Notes: a model not told the origin generated them from the sequence alone. Positions 41,591 through 50,501 are shown, numbered from the stretch's first letter. The stretch: DNA of 64,000 bases from Amycolatopsis camponoti (GCF_902497555.1 NZ_CABVGP010000002.1:1066501-1130500); one strand, 5' to 3'. Numbers and translations are program-made.

Positions 41591-43703
41591 CCAGCTTCGC
41601 CAGCTCGCGCAGCCGGACGTCGGGCAGGTAGGCCCGGCTCAGCGCCAGCCCGATCCGCGGGAGGTCCGCCTCGTCGCGGTAAGCCAGGTACAGCGGCACG
41701 TGCCGCGGCTGGAACTTCGCCTTGAACGCGTGCAGGGAACGGAATCCGTAGTACGGCTCCATGACCTTGCCCAGCGACTCCAGCGCCCGGTCGACTGTGC
41801 GCGCCGGGCCGGCGTCGCCCGTGCGGGCCAGCGGCGCGCCCGACAGCGAGACGAACCGCGCGCCCTCCTCTCGGAACCGCACGCACGCCGACGCGATCAG
41901 GAACTCCATCACCGGGCGGAATCCGTGCGGGCTGCGCCGCATGACGTCCAGCGTCCAGCCGCCGACCTTGCCCGCGCCCGTGTGGACCGGCAGCCACGAC
42001 GTCACGCCGTGGACCGTGCCCTCCGCGTCGACCGCCAGGCCGACCCGCGTCGCCGGGTCCATCGCCTCGTCGAGGCCGCCGAGGGTGAAGCCCATCTCGG
42101 GCATGGCCTTGTCGGCCATCCACTGCTCCGACAGCGCCCGGACCTGCGCGAGGATGGGTTCCGGCTGGTCGGCCAAGCGGACCAGCCGGAAGTCGATGTC
42201 CTGCTTGGCGGCCTTGTTCAGCGCCGACCGGACGTCCTGCCACGCCTTGCCGCGGAACTCCAGCCCCTCCAGGTCGAGCACGTTGTCCTCGGCGACCTGG
42301 ACGTGCTGCCAGCCCAGCTCGCGCGTCGCCGCGACCGTCTCCTCCGTCGCCGAGAACACGCACGGCACCAGGCCGGTGTTCTCGCACATCAGCGTGAACT
42401 CGGTGACGGTGGCCGCCGCCGTGCCGTCCGGCGCGATCGGGTCGCCGAGCGCGACGGCGACGCCCGCGTGCCGGCGGTAGGCGAGGTAGGACCGGCCGTC
42501 CTCGCGGACGAAGTAGGTGTTGCGCGGCCAGGTCGTCATCCACGACAGCGTGCTGCCGCCGTGGCGCCCGAGCAGGGTGCGGGCCAGCGCCGGCCCGGGA
42601 CCCTGCGTGTGCCGCCGCAGGCGTCGCCGCGACGGGACGCGGAAGGCGCGCTGCCCGGCGATCAGGACGACCAGCAGGATCGTCCACAAGAGATTGTCGA
42701 CGAAGAACAACGGCAGGCCCGTGGTGTCGTAGTCCGCGCCGAAGACGTCGGCCAGCCCGTAGAGCATGGCGTCGGCGAGGGCCTGCAGGGTGACGAAGAC
42801 CGCCAGCGCGACGGCCCAGCGCCACGCGACGCGGCCGCCCTTGCGCAGCCCGTTGAGCATCGGCACCACGACCAGCACGAGGACCGCCAGCTCCGGCGCC
42901 GACAGCGAAACCGCCTCGGTGGAGCCGAACGGGCCTTCACCGGGCACCAGGAACATCACGATCTCGGCGATGGTGAGCAGCAGCAGGCCGGCGACGGTCA
43001 GCAGTCGCCATTCCCGCAGGTTCGGCCCCGCCGACGGCACCCGCCGCGAGCCGACGAGCCGGTTGCCGAGCGGGATCGCCGCCAGCAGGGCGAAGAAGTG
43101 CACGAGGTCGGCCAGCGTGCCGACGTAGATGATCGCGACCCCGGCGTACACGCAGAGCCCGGCCCGCAGCCGCAGCGCCCACGGCGGCCGCAGCGTCGCG
43201 CTGGCGACCGCGACCGCGGCGAGCGCGCCGCCGGAGAACCCGACGTCGAGGCTGCCCGCCATGCGCTCGGCCCACAGCCAGCCGGAGTTGCGGCACAGCG
43301 CGAGGAACTGCGTCGCGACGAGCACCGAGACGAACTGGCCGCCGATGGTCACGGCCATCGCGCGCCGCGTGCCCAGCTGCCACTCGGCGAAGCCGGCGAA
43401 GAGCGCGAAGCTGCCGACCATCGGGAGGTAGAACCACGGGACGACGGCGAAGAACGGCCCGGTGAGCATGGTCCACCACCGGCCCGACTCCAGCGACGGC
43501 AGCCCGTACGCGATGAACGGGTAGGCCGCGCGGTCTTCGGCGGCGCTCCAGAGCGCCCCCGACGCGACAGCCAGCACGAGCATCGCGAGCACGACGGTGC
43601 TGGTGAACGGCAGGCGTTGCCTGAGCACCGCGACCGTGCCGCGGATGCGTCCCCCTCCGGCGAGCTCTGCCGCCGACGCTGCTTCAGTCATGTCGGACAG
43701 CAT
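41568..43703 (-). CDS. DUF2156/MprF-like membrane phosphatidylglycerol aminoacylase
   Basis: A 711-residue protein. The N-terminal 340 residues hold eight or so membrane helices; the C-terminal 330 residues form the DUF2156 (LPG synthetase, MprF) domain with VREDGRSYLAYRRHAGVAVALGDPI, LDLEGLEFRGKAWQDVRSALNKAAKQ and RFVSLSGAPLA. MprF proteins transfer Lys or Ala from charged tRNA to phosphatidylglycerol and give resistance to cationic peptides. The flippase half here is divergent, so lipid specificity is unknown. Two starts (43703, 43691) are possible. The leader carries competing hairpins. Confidence 0.85.
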   Translation of the reverse strand: MLSDMTEAASAAELAGGGRIRGTVAVLRQRLPFTSTVVLAMLVLAVASGALWSAAEDRAAYPFIAYGLPSLESGRWWTMLTGPFFAVVPWFYLPMVGSFALFAGFAEWQLGTRRAMAVTIGGQFVSVLVATQFLALCRNSGWLWAERMAGSLDVGFSGGALAAVAVASATLRPPWALRLRAGLCVYAGVAIIYVGTLADLVHFFALLAAIPLGNRLVGSRRVPSAGPNLREWRLLTVAGLLLLTIAEIVMFLVPGEGPFGSTEAVSLSAPELAVLVLVVVPMLNGLRKGGRVAWRWAVALAVFVTLQALADAMLYGLADVFGADYDTTGLPLFFVDNLLWTILLVVLIAGQRAFRVPSRRRLRRHTQGPGPALARTLLGRHGGSTLSWMTTWPRNTYFVREDGRSYLAYRRHAGVAVALGDPIAPDGTAAATVTEFTLMCENTGLVPCVFSATEETVAATRELGWQHVQVAEDNVLDLEGLEFRGKAWQDVRSALNKAAKQDIDFRLVRLADQPEPILAQVRALSEQWMADKAMPEMGFTLGGLDEAMDPATRVGLAVDAEGTVHGVTSWLPVHTGAGKVGGWTLDVMRRSPHGFRPVMEFLIASACVRFREEGARFVSLSGAPLARTGDAGPARTVDRALESLGKVMEPYYGFRSLHAFKAKFQPRHVPLYLAYRDEADLPRIGLALSRAYLPDVRLRELAKLVSSSRGR

Positions 43704-43803
43704 GGCGACTGTCCGCCCCTGTCCACATCGGGAATACGAAGGACTTCGACCCCTAAGGGGTCGTCCTTTCGAATGAGGGTTGACCCCCTCTGAAGGACGA
43801 CTT
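43704..43803 (-). promoter_or_regulatory. Leader with mutually exclusive hairpins before the DUF2156 gene
   Basis: Segment B (43760-43768) pairs perfectly with segment A (43793-43801), a 9-bp stem, or with the downstream half, giving a longer hairpin at 43737-43771 whose core CGACCCCT-A-AGGGGTCG is an 8-bp perfect stem. B cannot do both. This is attenuator-like, though the hairpin may simply terminate the HAD gene. Confidence 0.45.
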
Positions 43804-44499
43804 TCAGCTGAGCACGGCGGTCCGCACGAGGTCGGTGTCGGCGAGGTCCGGCAGCACGACGTGCGCGCCGGCCGCCCGCAGTTCGCCGGCGCTGTAGAGC
43901 CCGGTCGCGACCGCGATCGAGAGCGCGCCGTGGGCCAGTGCGGCTTTGACGTCGTTCGGGGTGTCCCCGACGACGACCACCTTGTCGGCGTCGAACGCCG
44001 TGCCGTGCTTGGCCGCCGCCAGCCCCACCGCGTGCGGGACCAGGTCGGGGCGGTGCACGGAGAGCGTGCCGTAGCCGCCGATGTCGAGGTCGAGGTGCTC
44101 GTGCAGGCCGAACGCGACGAGCTTGTGCCGCGAGATCTCCGGCAGGTTGCCGGTGACGAGCGACTGGACGACGCCGTCGTCGCCGGCGAACGCGGTCAGC
44201 GCCTCGGCGGCGCCCGGGAGCGCGCGGGCTTCCGTCGCGAAGCGGTGCGCCGCGCGTTCGGACTCCGCCACCAGGGCCTCGAACATGGCCCGGATCGTGT
44301 CCGGGGCGGGGTCGAAGCCGTTCGCGGTGAGCAGTTCGGTGGTGGTCGCCAGTTCGGTGCGGCCGCCGAACACCGGGTGGACGCGCATGGTCCCGCCGGT
44401 CGCGGCGGTGAACGCGGCCGCGTACCAGGCCATGCCCAGTCCCGCGAAGTCCACGAGCGTGTGGTCGATGTCCCAGAGCACCAGCCGCTTCTTCGTCAC
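43804..44499 (-). CDS. HAD-family phosphatase
   Basis: A 231-residue haloacid-dehalogenase-type hydrolase. Motif I is LWDIDHTLVD with the nucleophile Asp and acid/base Asp; motif II is VQSLVTGN (Thr); Lys in the SRHKLVAFGL region; motif IV is VVVGDTPNDVKAA. The cap is the small helical type (C1). Substrate unknown. The GTG at 44499 begins the fold directly; a GTG eleven codons upstream is an alternative. It is divergent from the ABC-2-like membrane gene. Confidence 0.85.
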   Translation of the reverse strand: MTKKRLVLWDIDHTLVDFAGLGMAWYAAAFTAATGGTMRVHPVFGGRTELATTTELLTANGFDPAPDTIRAMFEALVAESERAAHRFATEARALPGAAEALTAFAGDDGVVQSLVTGNLPEISRHKLVAFGLHEHLDLDIGGYGTLSVHRPDLVPHAVGLAAAKHGTAFDADKVVVVGDTPNDVKAALAHGALSIAVATGLYSAGELRAAGAHVVLPDLADTDLVRTAVLS

Positions 44500-44535
44500 G
44501 AGGTCGAGGTTACCGTCGACACTATTCAACACGCG

Positions 44536-44564
44536 TTGACTTCTTGGCGGCGCGGTCGTACCTT
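44536..44564 (+). promoter_or_regulatory. Promoter of the ABC-2-like membrane gene
   Basis: TTGACT (44536-44541) and TACCTT (44559-44564) are separated by 17 nt. The transcript would start near 44571, with TGGAGGT before the ATG at 44605. ATTCAACA occurs at 44524-44531 and again at 44573-44580, flanking the promoter; an inverted GTTGA follows the first copy. Confidence 0.5.
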
Positions 44565-44604
44565 GGCTATTAATTCAACAAGCGACGAATAACTGGAGGT
44601 TGTC

Positions 44605-45609
44605 ATGACCGGTCCTGTCCGGCGCCCCGCCGGGGCGCTCGCCCTGGTCGCCGCCGTGGCCGGCGCGCTGGTGGCCGTGGTGCTCGGGTTCCTCACCTTC
44701 GGCGCGCAGGCCACGGCCGCGCCGGACGGCGTCCCGGTCGCGGTCGCCGCGCGGCCCGAGATCGCGCAGCGCATCGCGGCGCACGGCGGTGGCCAGCTCG
44801 CGTGGACGGTCGCGTCCCCGGCCGACGCACGGAAGCTGCTGGAGGACAAGAAGGTCTACGGCGTGCTCGAAATCGGGCCCGGACCGTCCGCGACCGTCGT
44901 GACGTCGGGGGCGGTCAACCCGGCCGGGACCCAGGTCGCGCAGCAGGCCCTGACCGGCGCGGCGTCCGCGCTGGGCGGCGCCCCGAAGCAGGAGGTGGTG
45001 CACCCGGTGAGCGTCGCCGGGCGGACCGCGCCGCTGGCCGCGTCCGCGCTGGCCTGGATCGGCGCGCTCGTCGCGGGTCTGGCGCTGACGCAGCTGGCCG
45101 AGCGCACCGGCCGCACGGTCGGCGCCGGCGCGCGGTTCCTGCAGGTCGCCGGCGCCGGGGTGCTGGTGACGGCGGCCGTCGCCGGGTTCTTCGCGCTGTG
45201 GGACGCCGCGCTGCCGCTCGACGCCGGCGTCCTCGGGTTCGTCTTCCTCGCCGCGACGGCGTTCGCGGCCGTGCAAGCGGGCCTGCTGCGCCTGCTGGGG
45301 CTGCGCGCGATGGCCGTGCTCGGCCCGCTCTACCTGGTCGCGCCGGCGGTGGCCGGGCAGGTGCCGGAGCTGCTGAACCCGGCCTACCGCACGCTGCTGT
45401 GGTCGTGGACGCCGTTCCGCTTCTCGACCGAAGGCCTGCGAAGCCTGCTTCAGGGCGTGCCGGACGCGCCCGACGTCGCGACCGGGGTCTGGGTGCTCGG
45501 CGCGTTGCTGGCGGCGGGGCTGCTGCTCGCGCTGTGGCCCGGCCGGTCAGCCCGCGAGGAGGCTGAACCGCACCTTGCGGACCGGGTTGTCGAGGTTGGT
45601 GTCCACTAG
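44605..45609 (+). CDS. ABC-2/YhgE-like membrane protein
   Basis: A 334-residue membrane protein. One N-terminal helix (about 12-34) anchors a soluble extracytoplasmic region of about 110 residues (VAVAARPEIAQRIAAHGG and so on), then four or five helices cluster in the C-terminal half (ALAWIGALVAGLALTQLAE and later). This resembles the YhgE/Pip or ABC-2 permease layout, usually paired with an ATPase, but none is adjacent. The 3' end overlaps the converging YjbQ gene by 63 nt. Function unknown. Confidence 0.72.
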   Translation: MTGPVRRPAGALALVAAVAGALVAVVLGFLTFGAQATAAPDGVPVAVAARPEIAQRIAAHGGGQLAWTVASPADARKLLEDKKVYGVLEIGPGPSATVVTSGAVNPAGTQVAQQALTGAASALGGAPKQEVVHPVSVAGRTAPLAASALAWIGALVAGLALTQLAERTGRTVGAGARFLQVAGAGVLVTAAVAGFFALWDAALPLDAGVLGFVFLAATAFAAVQAGLLRLLGLRAMAVLGPLYLVAPAVAGQVPELLNPAYRTLLWSWTPFRFSTEGLRSLLQGVPDAPDVATGVWVLGALLAAGLLLALWPGRSAREEAEPHLADRVVEVGVH

Positions 45610-45957
45610 GCAGATCGACTGCCAGGTCCCGAGGGCGAGGACGCCGCCGAGCACCGGGATCGTCGCGTAGGGCGGCACCAGTGCCGGGAGCACGTGGTCA
45701 CGGCCGTGACCCGGGCTCCCGTGCCGGTGCCGCCAGCGGCCGTCGCGGGGGAGCAGCTCGTCGAGCGCGGTGAGGAGGTCTTCGTCGCTGCCGGCGCCGG
45801 TCTCGAGGATCGCCAGCCCGGCGGTGGCGTGCGGGACCCAGACGTGCAGCAGCCCGTCGGTCGCGTCCGCGTCGCGCAGGAACGACTCGGCCTCGTGGGT
45901 GAGGTCGTGGACGACGGCTTCGGAGCCGGTGCGGACCTCGATCTCGGTGGAGTACAT
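45547..45957 (-). CDS. YjbQ/UPF0047 family protein
   Basis: A 136-residue protein of the YjbQ family (a thiamine-phosphate-synthase-like activity is reported for some members). Family features are visible: GLLHVWVPHATAGLAILE with His, DEDLLTALDELLP, then HGRDHVLPALVPPYATIPV and the final LGTWQSICLVD. Three His and an Asp suit metal binding. The gene overlaps the membrane gene at its 3' end and is 17 nt before the response-regulator gene on the same strand. Confidence 0.88.
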   Translation of the reverse strand: MYSTEIEVRTGSEAVVHDLTHEAESFLRDADATDGLLHVWVPHATAGLAILETGAGSDEDLLTALDELLPRDGRWRHRHGSPGHGRDHVLPALVPPYATIPVLGGVLALGTWQSICLVDTNLDNPVRKVRFSLLAG

Positions 45958-45974
45958 GGGTCCCAGCGTAAGGC

Positions 45975-46619
45975 TCAGGAGTCCAGGTAGCGCAGCACCG
46001 CCAGCACCCGGCGGTTGTCCCCTTCGGACGGTGGCAGGCCGAGCTTGCCGAAGATCGACGTCACGTACTTTTCGACCGACCCGGCCGAGAGGAACAGCTT
46101 CGCGGCGATCGCGGAGTTCGACCGGCCTTCCGCCATCAGGCCCAGGACTTCGCGCTCCCGCGGGGTGAGGCCGCCGAGCGCGTCGGTCTGGCGGGTGGCC
46201 GAGAAGAGCTGGCTGACGACCTCGGGATCGAGCACGGTCTCGCCGTCCGCGACGCGGCGCAGAGCGTCGAGGAAGTCCGACACCTCGGCGACGCGGTCCT
46301 TGAGCAGGTAGCCGACGCCGCCCGCGCGGTCGGCCAGCAGCTGGGCCGCGTACTTGGTCTCGACGTACTGGGAGAACAGCAGGATCGCGCGGCCGGGTGA
46401 CGCGCGACGCAGCGAGATCGCCGCCCGCAGGCCTTCATCGGTGTGCGTCGGCGGCATCCGGATGTCCACAATGGACACATCAGGAGTGTGCTCTTCGACG
46501 GCGGCGTGCAGCGCGTCGGCGTCCTTCACCGCGGCGACGACCTCGTGGCCGCGGAAGGTCAGCAGCTCGACGAGACCCTGGCGCAGGATGGTGGAGTCCT
46601 CCGCGATGACGATCCGCAT
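45975..46619 (-). CDS. NarL/FixJ-family response regulator
   Basis: A 214-residue two-component regulator. The receiver domain starts RIVIAEDSTILRQGL and has the phosphoacceptor Asp in VDIRMPP; Lys in YLLKDRV. The C-terminal LuxR helix-turn-helix reads LTPREREVLGLMAEGRSNSAIAAKLFLS with SVEKYVTSIFGKLGL. It is transcribed after the sensor kinase gene with a 9-nt gap, so the pair forms an operon. Targets are unknown. Confidence 0.93.
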   Translation of the reverse strand: MRIVIAEDSTILRQGLVELLTFRGHEVVAAVKDADALHAAVEEHTPDVSIVDIRMPPTHTDEGLRAAISLRRASPGRAILLFSQYVETKYAAQLLADRAGGVGYLLKDRVAEVSDFLDALRRVADGETVLDPEVVSQLFSATRQTDALGGLTPREREVLGLMAEGRSNSAIAAKLFLSAGSVEKYVTSIFGKLGLPPSEGDNRRVLAVLRYLDS

Positions 46620-46628
46620 GCCGCGACC

Positions 46629-47900
46629 CTAGCGGGGCAGCGGCACCCGCGCGGTCACTTCGGTCGGGCCGCCCACCGGGCTCGCGACGGTCAGCTCGCC
46701 GTCGACCGTGCGCAGCCGTTCGGCTACCCCGGCCAGCCCGCCACCCGGGACGAGCCGGGCACCTCCCCGGCCACGGTCGCGTACCCGCAGCCACAGCACG
46801 TCGCGCTCTTCCGTTACTTCGACGTACGTTGTCGTCCCGCTGTGCTTCGCCGCGTTCGTGAGCAGCTCGGCGGCGCTGAAGTACACGATCGTCTCCAGGG
46901 ACGGTGGCGGGCGGCGGGGCAGGTCGACCGCCACCCTCGCGTCCATCCCGGACGTCGCGACCAGGGTGGCCAGCGCGACGTCGAGCCCCGCGTCGAGGGC
47001 GGCCGGGTGGATGCCGCGGGCGAGGTCGCGCAGCTCGGTCAGCGCCTGCTTCGCGTTCGTGTGGGCGGCCGTGACCAGCTGCTTGACCTGGGGGAGGTCG
47101 ACGTCTTCGAGCTCGTCCTTGGCCAGCCCGAGCTTCATGGCGAGCGCCACGAGCTGGGCCTGCGCGCCGTCGTGCAGGTCGCGCTCGATGCGTCGCAGCC
47201 GGAGCGCGGAATCCTCGACCGCGGTGGCCCGGCTCGCTTCGAGGTCGCGGACGCGTTCGGACAGCTCCCGCGCGCCGAGCAGGCCGACGACGAGCATCCG
47301 GTCGAGGGTCACGAACGCGTGCGTCACCCACGGGAGCGCCACGAGCACCAGCAGCCCCGACGCCGACCAGGCGAGCGAACCGACCCAGTTGGCGGCCTGG
47401 ATGTCGAACACGTCCAGGTGGTCCACGCCGAGCGGCCACCACAAGAAGGCGAACGGGGTCGCGGCCACGGCGTAGACGGTGGCGGAGATCGTCGTGGCCA
47501 TCCCGGCGAGAGTCAGGGGGACGCGCAGCAGCAGGTAGCCGGCGGCGCGCCAGCCGGCCGGGTCGCCGACGCGGGCGCGGACCCAGGCCCACAACCCGGG
47601 CTTCAGCTCGGCCCGCCGCGGGGCGGGCACGCTCACGCCGAGCAGCGCCTTGGCGAGGCCGCGGTGCGCCGCGCCGATGCCGCGGGCGTAGGAGAGGGTG
47701 CCGGCGAGGACGAGGAAGCCGAACAGCACCGGGGTCAGGACCAAGCCCAGCGCCAGGAGCACGAGAAAGCTGAACAGCGAGAAGAGGGTCAGCGGGCCGG
47801 AGAGCCCCAGCCAGGCGTACTCGGCCCAGAAGTCGCGCGCGGCCAGCGGACCGAACATCCGGCGCAGCGGGCGGGGGCGGGGGACTTCGAGGCTGGTCAC
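46629..47900 (-). CDS. Two-component sensor histidine kinase (HisKA_3/NarX type)
   Basis: A 423-residue sensor. The N-terminal 200 residues hold paired membrane helices (PspC/DUF-type sensor, SGPLTLFSLFSFLVLLALGL and others). The HisKA_3 dimerisation box is RLRRIERDLHDGAQAQLVALAM with the phosphorylated His; the HATPase domain has ELLTNAAKHSG and VRDRGRGGARLVPGGGLAGVAERL. Start is uncertain: GTG at 47900 (usual N-terminus TSLEVPRPRP) or ATG at 47936, which has a better AGGGGGA site. The extracellular sensing part is short, so it probably detects membrane state. Confidence 0.9.
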   Translation of the reverse strand: MTSLEVPRPRPLRRMFGPLAARDFWAEYAWLGLSGPLTLFSLFSFLVLLALGLVLTPVLFGFLVLAGTLSYARGIGAAHRGLAKALLGVSVPAPRRAELKPGLWAWVRARVGDPAGWRAAGYLLLRVPLTLAGMATTISATVYAVAATPFAFLWWPLGVDHLDVFDIQAANWVGSLAWSASGLLVLVALPWVTHAFVTLDRMLVVGLLGARELSERVRDLEASRATAVEDSALRLRRIERDLHDGAQAQLVALAMKLGLAKDELEDVDLPQVKQLVTAAHTNAKQALTELRDLARGIHPAALDAGLDVALATLVATSGMDARVAVDLPRRPPPSLETIVYFSAAELLTNAAKHSGTTTYVEVTEERDVLWLRVRDRGRGGARLVPGGGLAGVAERLRTVDGELTVASPVGGPTEVTARVPLPR

Positions 47901-48040
47901 GGATCCAGTCTGACCGGGGCGGGAGGCTCTGCCCATCCGGTTTTCCCCCTGGTGCGGCCCGGGGAAAGCGCCGGTTCCCCGCGGGGGCGCCCCCCCGTCT
48001 TCCACGTTACCGGGCGGCACCGACAGTTCCGGCGCCGAAA

Positions 48041-48084
48041 GCCGGCGGGGGCCACCTCTTGTCCCCAAGGTGGCCCCCACCGGC
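48041..48084 (-). terminator. Terminator of the desaturase operon
   Basis: 48041-48057 and 48068-48084 pair over 17 bp with one mismatch and a 10-nt loop. On the minus strand it is followed by TTTCGGC. It lies 6 nt past the stop of the 66-residue gene. Confidence 0.8.
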
Positions 48085-48089
48085 TCGTC

Positions 48090-48290
48090 TCACGGCGCGT
48101 CCGGGTCGTCCACCCGGGCCTTCTGCGCGGCCTCGCGCATCTCGATGACGTCGGTCAGCCAGTCACCCGTCTCGCGGGCGACGTCGCGGATCGCGCCCGT
48201 GATGATCGACGCTATGTTGCCGACGTGCGTCGCGGCCGATTCGGTGATCACCTGCAGGGTGTCCTTCTCCCGTTCGAACTGGCCCACCAT
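48090..48290 (-). CDS. Small 66-residue protein, third gene of desaturase operon
   Basis: Not recognised. The protein is a predicted amphipathic helix (TLQVITESAATHVGNIASII then TGAIRDVARETGDWLTDVIEM) with an acidic tail. Its ATG lies 7 nt after the desaturase stop, GAGGG is placed upstream, and a strong hairpin ends the unit right after it. Co-transcription with the reductase and desaturase genes points to a membrane-associated accessory subunit or partner, but that is inferred from context alone. Confidence 0.75.
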   Translation of the reverse strand: MVGQFEREKDTLQVITESAATHVGNIASIITGAIRDVARETGDWLTDVIEMREAAQKARVDDPDAP

Positions 48291-48297
48291 GTCACCC

Positions 48298-49407
48298 TCA
48301 CGCTGCTCGGAGCTGCCGGTCGGGTTCCACGGTAGCCGCCGACGGCGAACTCTGCGGGAGAGCCAGCTTCACGATCTTCTTCGCCACCGACCAGAGCTGC
48401 TTGTGCAGCGGGCCCGTGTGGTACGGCAGCCCGTACTTCTCACAGATCGCGCGCACCTCGCCGGCGATCTCCGGGTAGCGGCGGGCCGGGATGTCGGGGA
48501 ACAGGTGGTGCTCGATCTGGTGCGACAGGTTGCCGCTCATGACGTGGAACAGCGGGCTGCCGGTGATGTTCGCCGAGCCGAGGATCTGGCGCAGGTACCA
48601 CTGCCCGCGCGACTCGTTCTCGGTCTCTTCTTCGGTGAAGCTCTCGACGTCGGCGGGGAAGTGGCCGCAGAAGATGATCGAGAACGACCACAGGTTGCGG
48701 ACCAGGTTCGCGGTCGCGTTGCCCGCGAAGGTCAGCGGCGCCAGCGGCCCGGTCAGCAGCGGGAACAGGACGTAGTCCTTGCCGACCTGCCGCGAGGCCT
48801 TCCGCACGATCTTCTTCAGGATCGGCACGTTCTCGGCCCACGACCGCTCGCCCTTGACGACGTTCTCGACCTCGAGGTCGTGCAGCATCACGCCCCACTG
48901 GAAGAACAGCGCCAGCAGCGTCGCGTACACCGGGTTGCCCAGGTAGTACGGGTGCCACTTCTGCGCGGTGTCCATCCGCAGGATCCCGTACCCGACGTCA
49001 CGGTCCTTGTCGACGATGTTCGTGTACGTGTGGTGGATGTAGTTGTGCGAGTGCCGCCAGTTCTCCGCCGGCGCCACGGTGTCCCACTCGAACCGCTGCG
49101 AGCTCAGCGCCGGGTCGCGCGTCCAGTCGTACTGGCCGTGCATGACGTTGTGGCCGATCTCCATGTTGTCGAGGATCTTGGCCACCGACAGCGCGCCGAC
49201 ACCGGCGAGCCACGCGGGCGGGAAGAACCCGGCGAACAGCAGTGCCCGCCCGGCGACCTCCAGTCCGCGCTGCGTCTTGATGATGCTGTGGATGTAGTCG
49301 ACGTCTTCCTGGCCCAGGGAGTCGACGGTGCGCTGCCGCAGCGCGTCGAGCTCGCGGCCGAACTCCTCGACCTGTTCCGGGGTCAGGCGGTCCTGCAGAC
49401 CGGTCAT
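48298..49407 (-). CDS. Acyl-CoA/acyl-lipid fatty acid desaturase (DesA3-like)
   Basis: A 369-residue membrane di-iron desaturase that introduces a double bond into fatty acyl chains. The three His boxes are GHNVMH (85-90), HSHNYIHH (119-126) and HQIEHHLFP near the C-terminus. Hydrophobic segments separate boxes 1-2 from box 3. M. tuberculosis DesA3 (Rv3229c) with its reductase partner Rv3230c has the same pairing. It follows the reductase gene after 10 nt. Regulation by the divergent TetR protein is likely. Confidence 0.93.
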   Translation of the reverse strand: MTGLQDRLTPEQVEEFGRELDALRQRTVDSLGQEDVDYIHSIIKTQRGLEVAGRALLFAGFFPPAWLAGVGALSVAKILDNMEIGHNVMHGQYDWTRDPALSSQRFEWDTVAPAENWRHSHNYIHHTYTNIVDKDRDVGYGILRMDTAQKWHPYYLGNPVYATLLALFFQWGVMLHDLEVENVVKGERSWAENVPILKKIVRKASRQVGKDYVLFPLLTGPLAPLTFAGNATANLVRNLWSFSIIFCGHFPADVESFTEEETENESRGQWYLRQILGSANITGSPLFHVMSGNLSHQIEHHLFPDIPARRYPEIAGEVRAICEKYGLPYHTGPLHKQLWSVAKKIVKLALPQSSPSAATVEPDRQLRAA

Positions 49408-49417
49408 GGCAGTCTCC

Positions 49418-50485
49418 CTACGCGTCGATCTCGACGTCCCCGACGGGGACGGAGATGCAGAGCTGGATTTCTTCGTCTTCTTCGCCGGAGATCTCGCCCG
49501 TCTTGGCGTTGCGGACGCGCCCGGCGGTCTTGAGCTGGGTGCAGGAGAAGCAGATGCCCATCCGGCAGCCGTGCTCCGGTGACAGGCCCGCTTCCTCGGC
49601 CTGCTCCAGCAACGGCTTCCCCGAGTTGGCGCACTCGCGCCCGCTGCGCTTGAAGCGGACCTGGCCCTCGGCGTTCGCCGTGTCGAAGGTCAACGCCGGC
49701 GGCGTGAACTCTTCGGTGTGCACGCGTTCACCCAGCTGCTCGCGCACGGCGTCCATGAGCGGCTTCGGGCCGCAGACGAACGCCTCCGCGTCGCGGTACC
49801 ACGGTGCGACGCGCTCGAGGTGCTCCGGCGAGAAGAACCCGCGCAGGTCCCCGCCGCCGGTGTGGGTGTAGGCGTGGACGACCCGCAGGCCCGGGTGCCG
49901 GGCCGCGAGCTCGGCCAGTTCCGTGCGGTAGAGCGCGTCGGCCGGGCCGTTCGAGTAATGCAGGAACACGATCTCGCCGGTGTGGCCCTCGTCGACCAGT
50001 GTGCGGGCCATGGCGAGCACCGGCGTGACGCCGCTGCCGCCGCTGACCAGCAGCACGCGGTCCGGGCGGGTGGCCGGCAGCGTGAACGTGCCGTCCGGAA
50101 TGGACAGACCGACCACGGAGCCGGCGCCGAGCGCGCGGTTGAGGTGCCCGGAGACCAGGCCTTGTTCCTTGACGGTGAACTCCAGCTCGCCGTCGTACTG
50201 CGAACCGCACGGCGAATAGCAGCGCGTGCGCCGGACGCCGTCGATCTCCACCTGCAGGCGGACGTACTGCCCGGCGGTGAAGCCGGGCCACGCGCGGCTG
50301 GGCCGGACGGTGAGGGTGACGGTGCCCGGAGTCTGCTTGCGCACCGCCGTGACCAGGCCGCGGATCTCGCGGCGCACCAGCATCGGGTCGACGAGCTCCA
50401 GGTAGCGGTCCATCCCGTGCGGCGTCAGCAACGCCTCGGCCAGCGAAGCGAGGCTGCGTACCCGCCGGGGGATGAGCGCCGTCAT
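49418..50485 (-). CDS. Ferredoxin/flavodoxin-type reductase supplying the desaturase
   Basis: A 355-residue flavoprotein with an FAD-binding domain (RCYSPCGSQYDGELEFTVKEQG), an NAD(P)H domain (LLVSGGSGVTPVLAMARTL, then EAFVCGPKPLMDAVR) and a C-terminal [2Fe-2S] ferredoxin domain with Cys-x4-Cys-x2-Cys in CRMGICFSC and a final Cys about 30 residues later. It resembles Rv3230c, the electron donor of DesA3. GAGGAGG precedes the ATG. It is first in the desaturase operon, transcribed divergently from the TetR gene. Confidence 0.92.
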   Translation of the reverse strand: MTALIPRRVRSLASLAEALLTPHGMDRYLELVDPMLVRREIRGLVTAVRKQTPGTVTLTVRPSRAWPGFTAGQYVRLQVEIDGVRRTRCYSPCGSQYDGELEFTVKEQGLVSGHLNRALGAGSVVGLSIPDGTFTLPATRPDRVLLVSGGSGVTPVLAMARTLVDEGHTGEIVFLHYSNGPADALYRTELAELAARHPGLRVVHAYTHTGGGDLRGFFSPEHLERVAPWYRDAEAFVCGPKPLMDAVREQLGERVHTEEFTPPALTFDTANAEGQVRFKRSGRECANSGKPLLEQAEEAGLSPEHGCRMGICFSCTQLKTAGRVRNAKTGEISGEEDEEIQLCISVPVGDVEIDA

Positions 50486-50501
50486 CGGGTCCTCCTCGGT
50501 T

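Noticed and set aside
41700..43793. A 697-codon plus-strand frame
   Set aside because: Antisense shadow of the DUF2156 gene; its product is arginine/glutamine-rich with no motif.
48090..48290. The 66-residue frame as a chance ORF
   Set aside because: Its 7-nt distance from the desaturase stop, purine-rich site and terminator immediately after the stop support a real gene, so it was kept.
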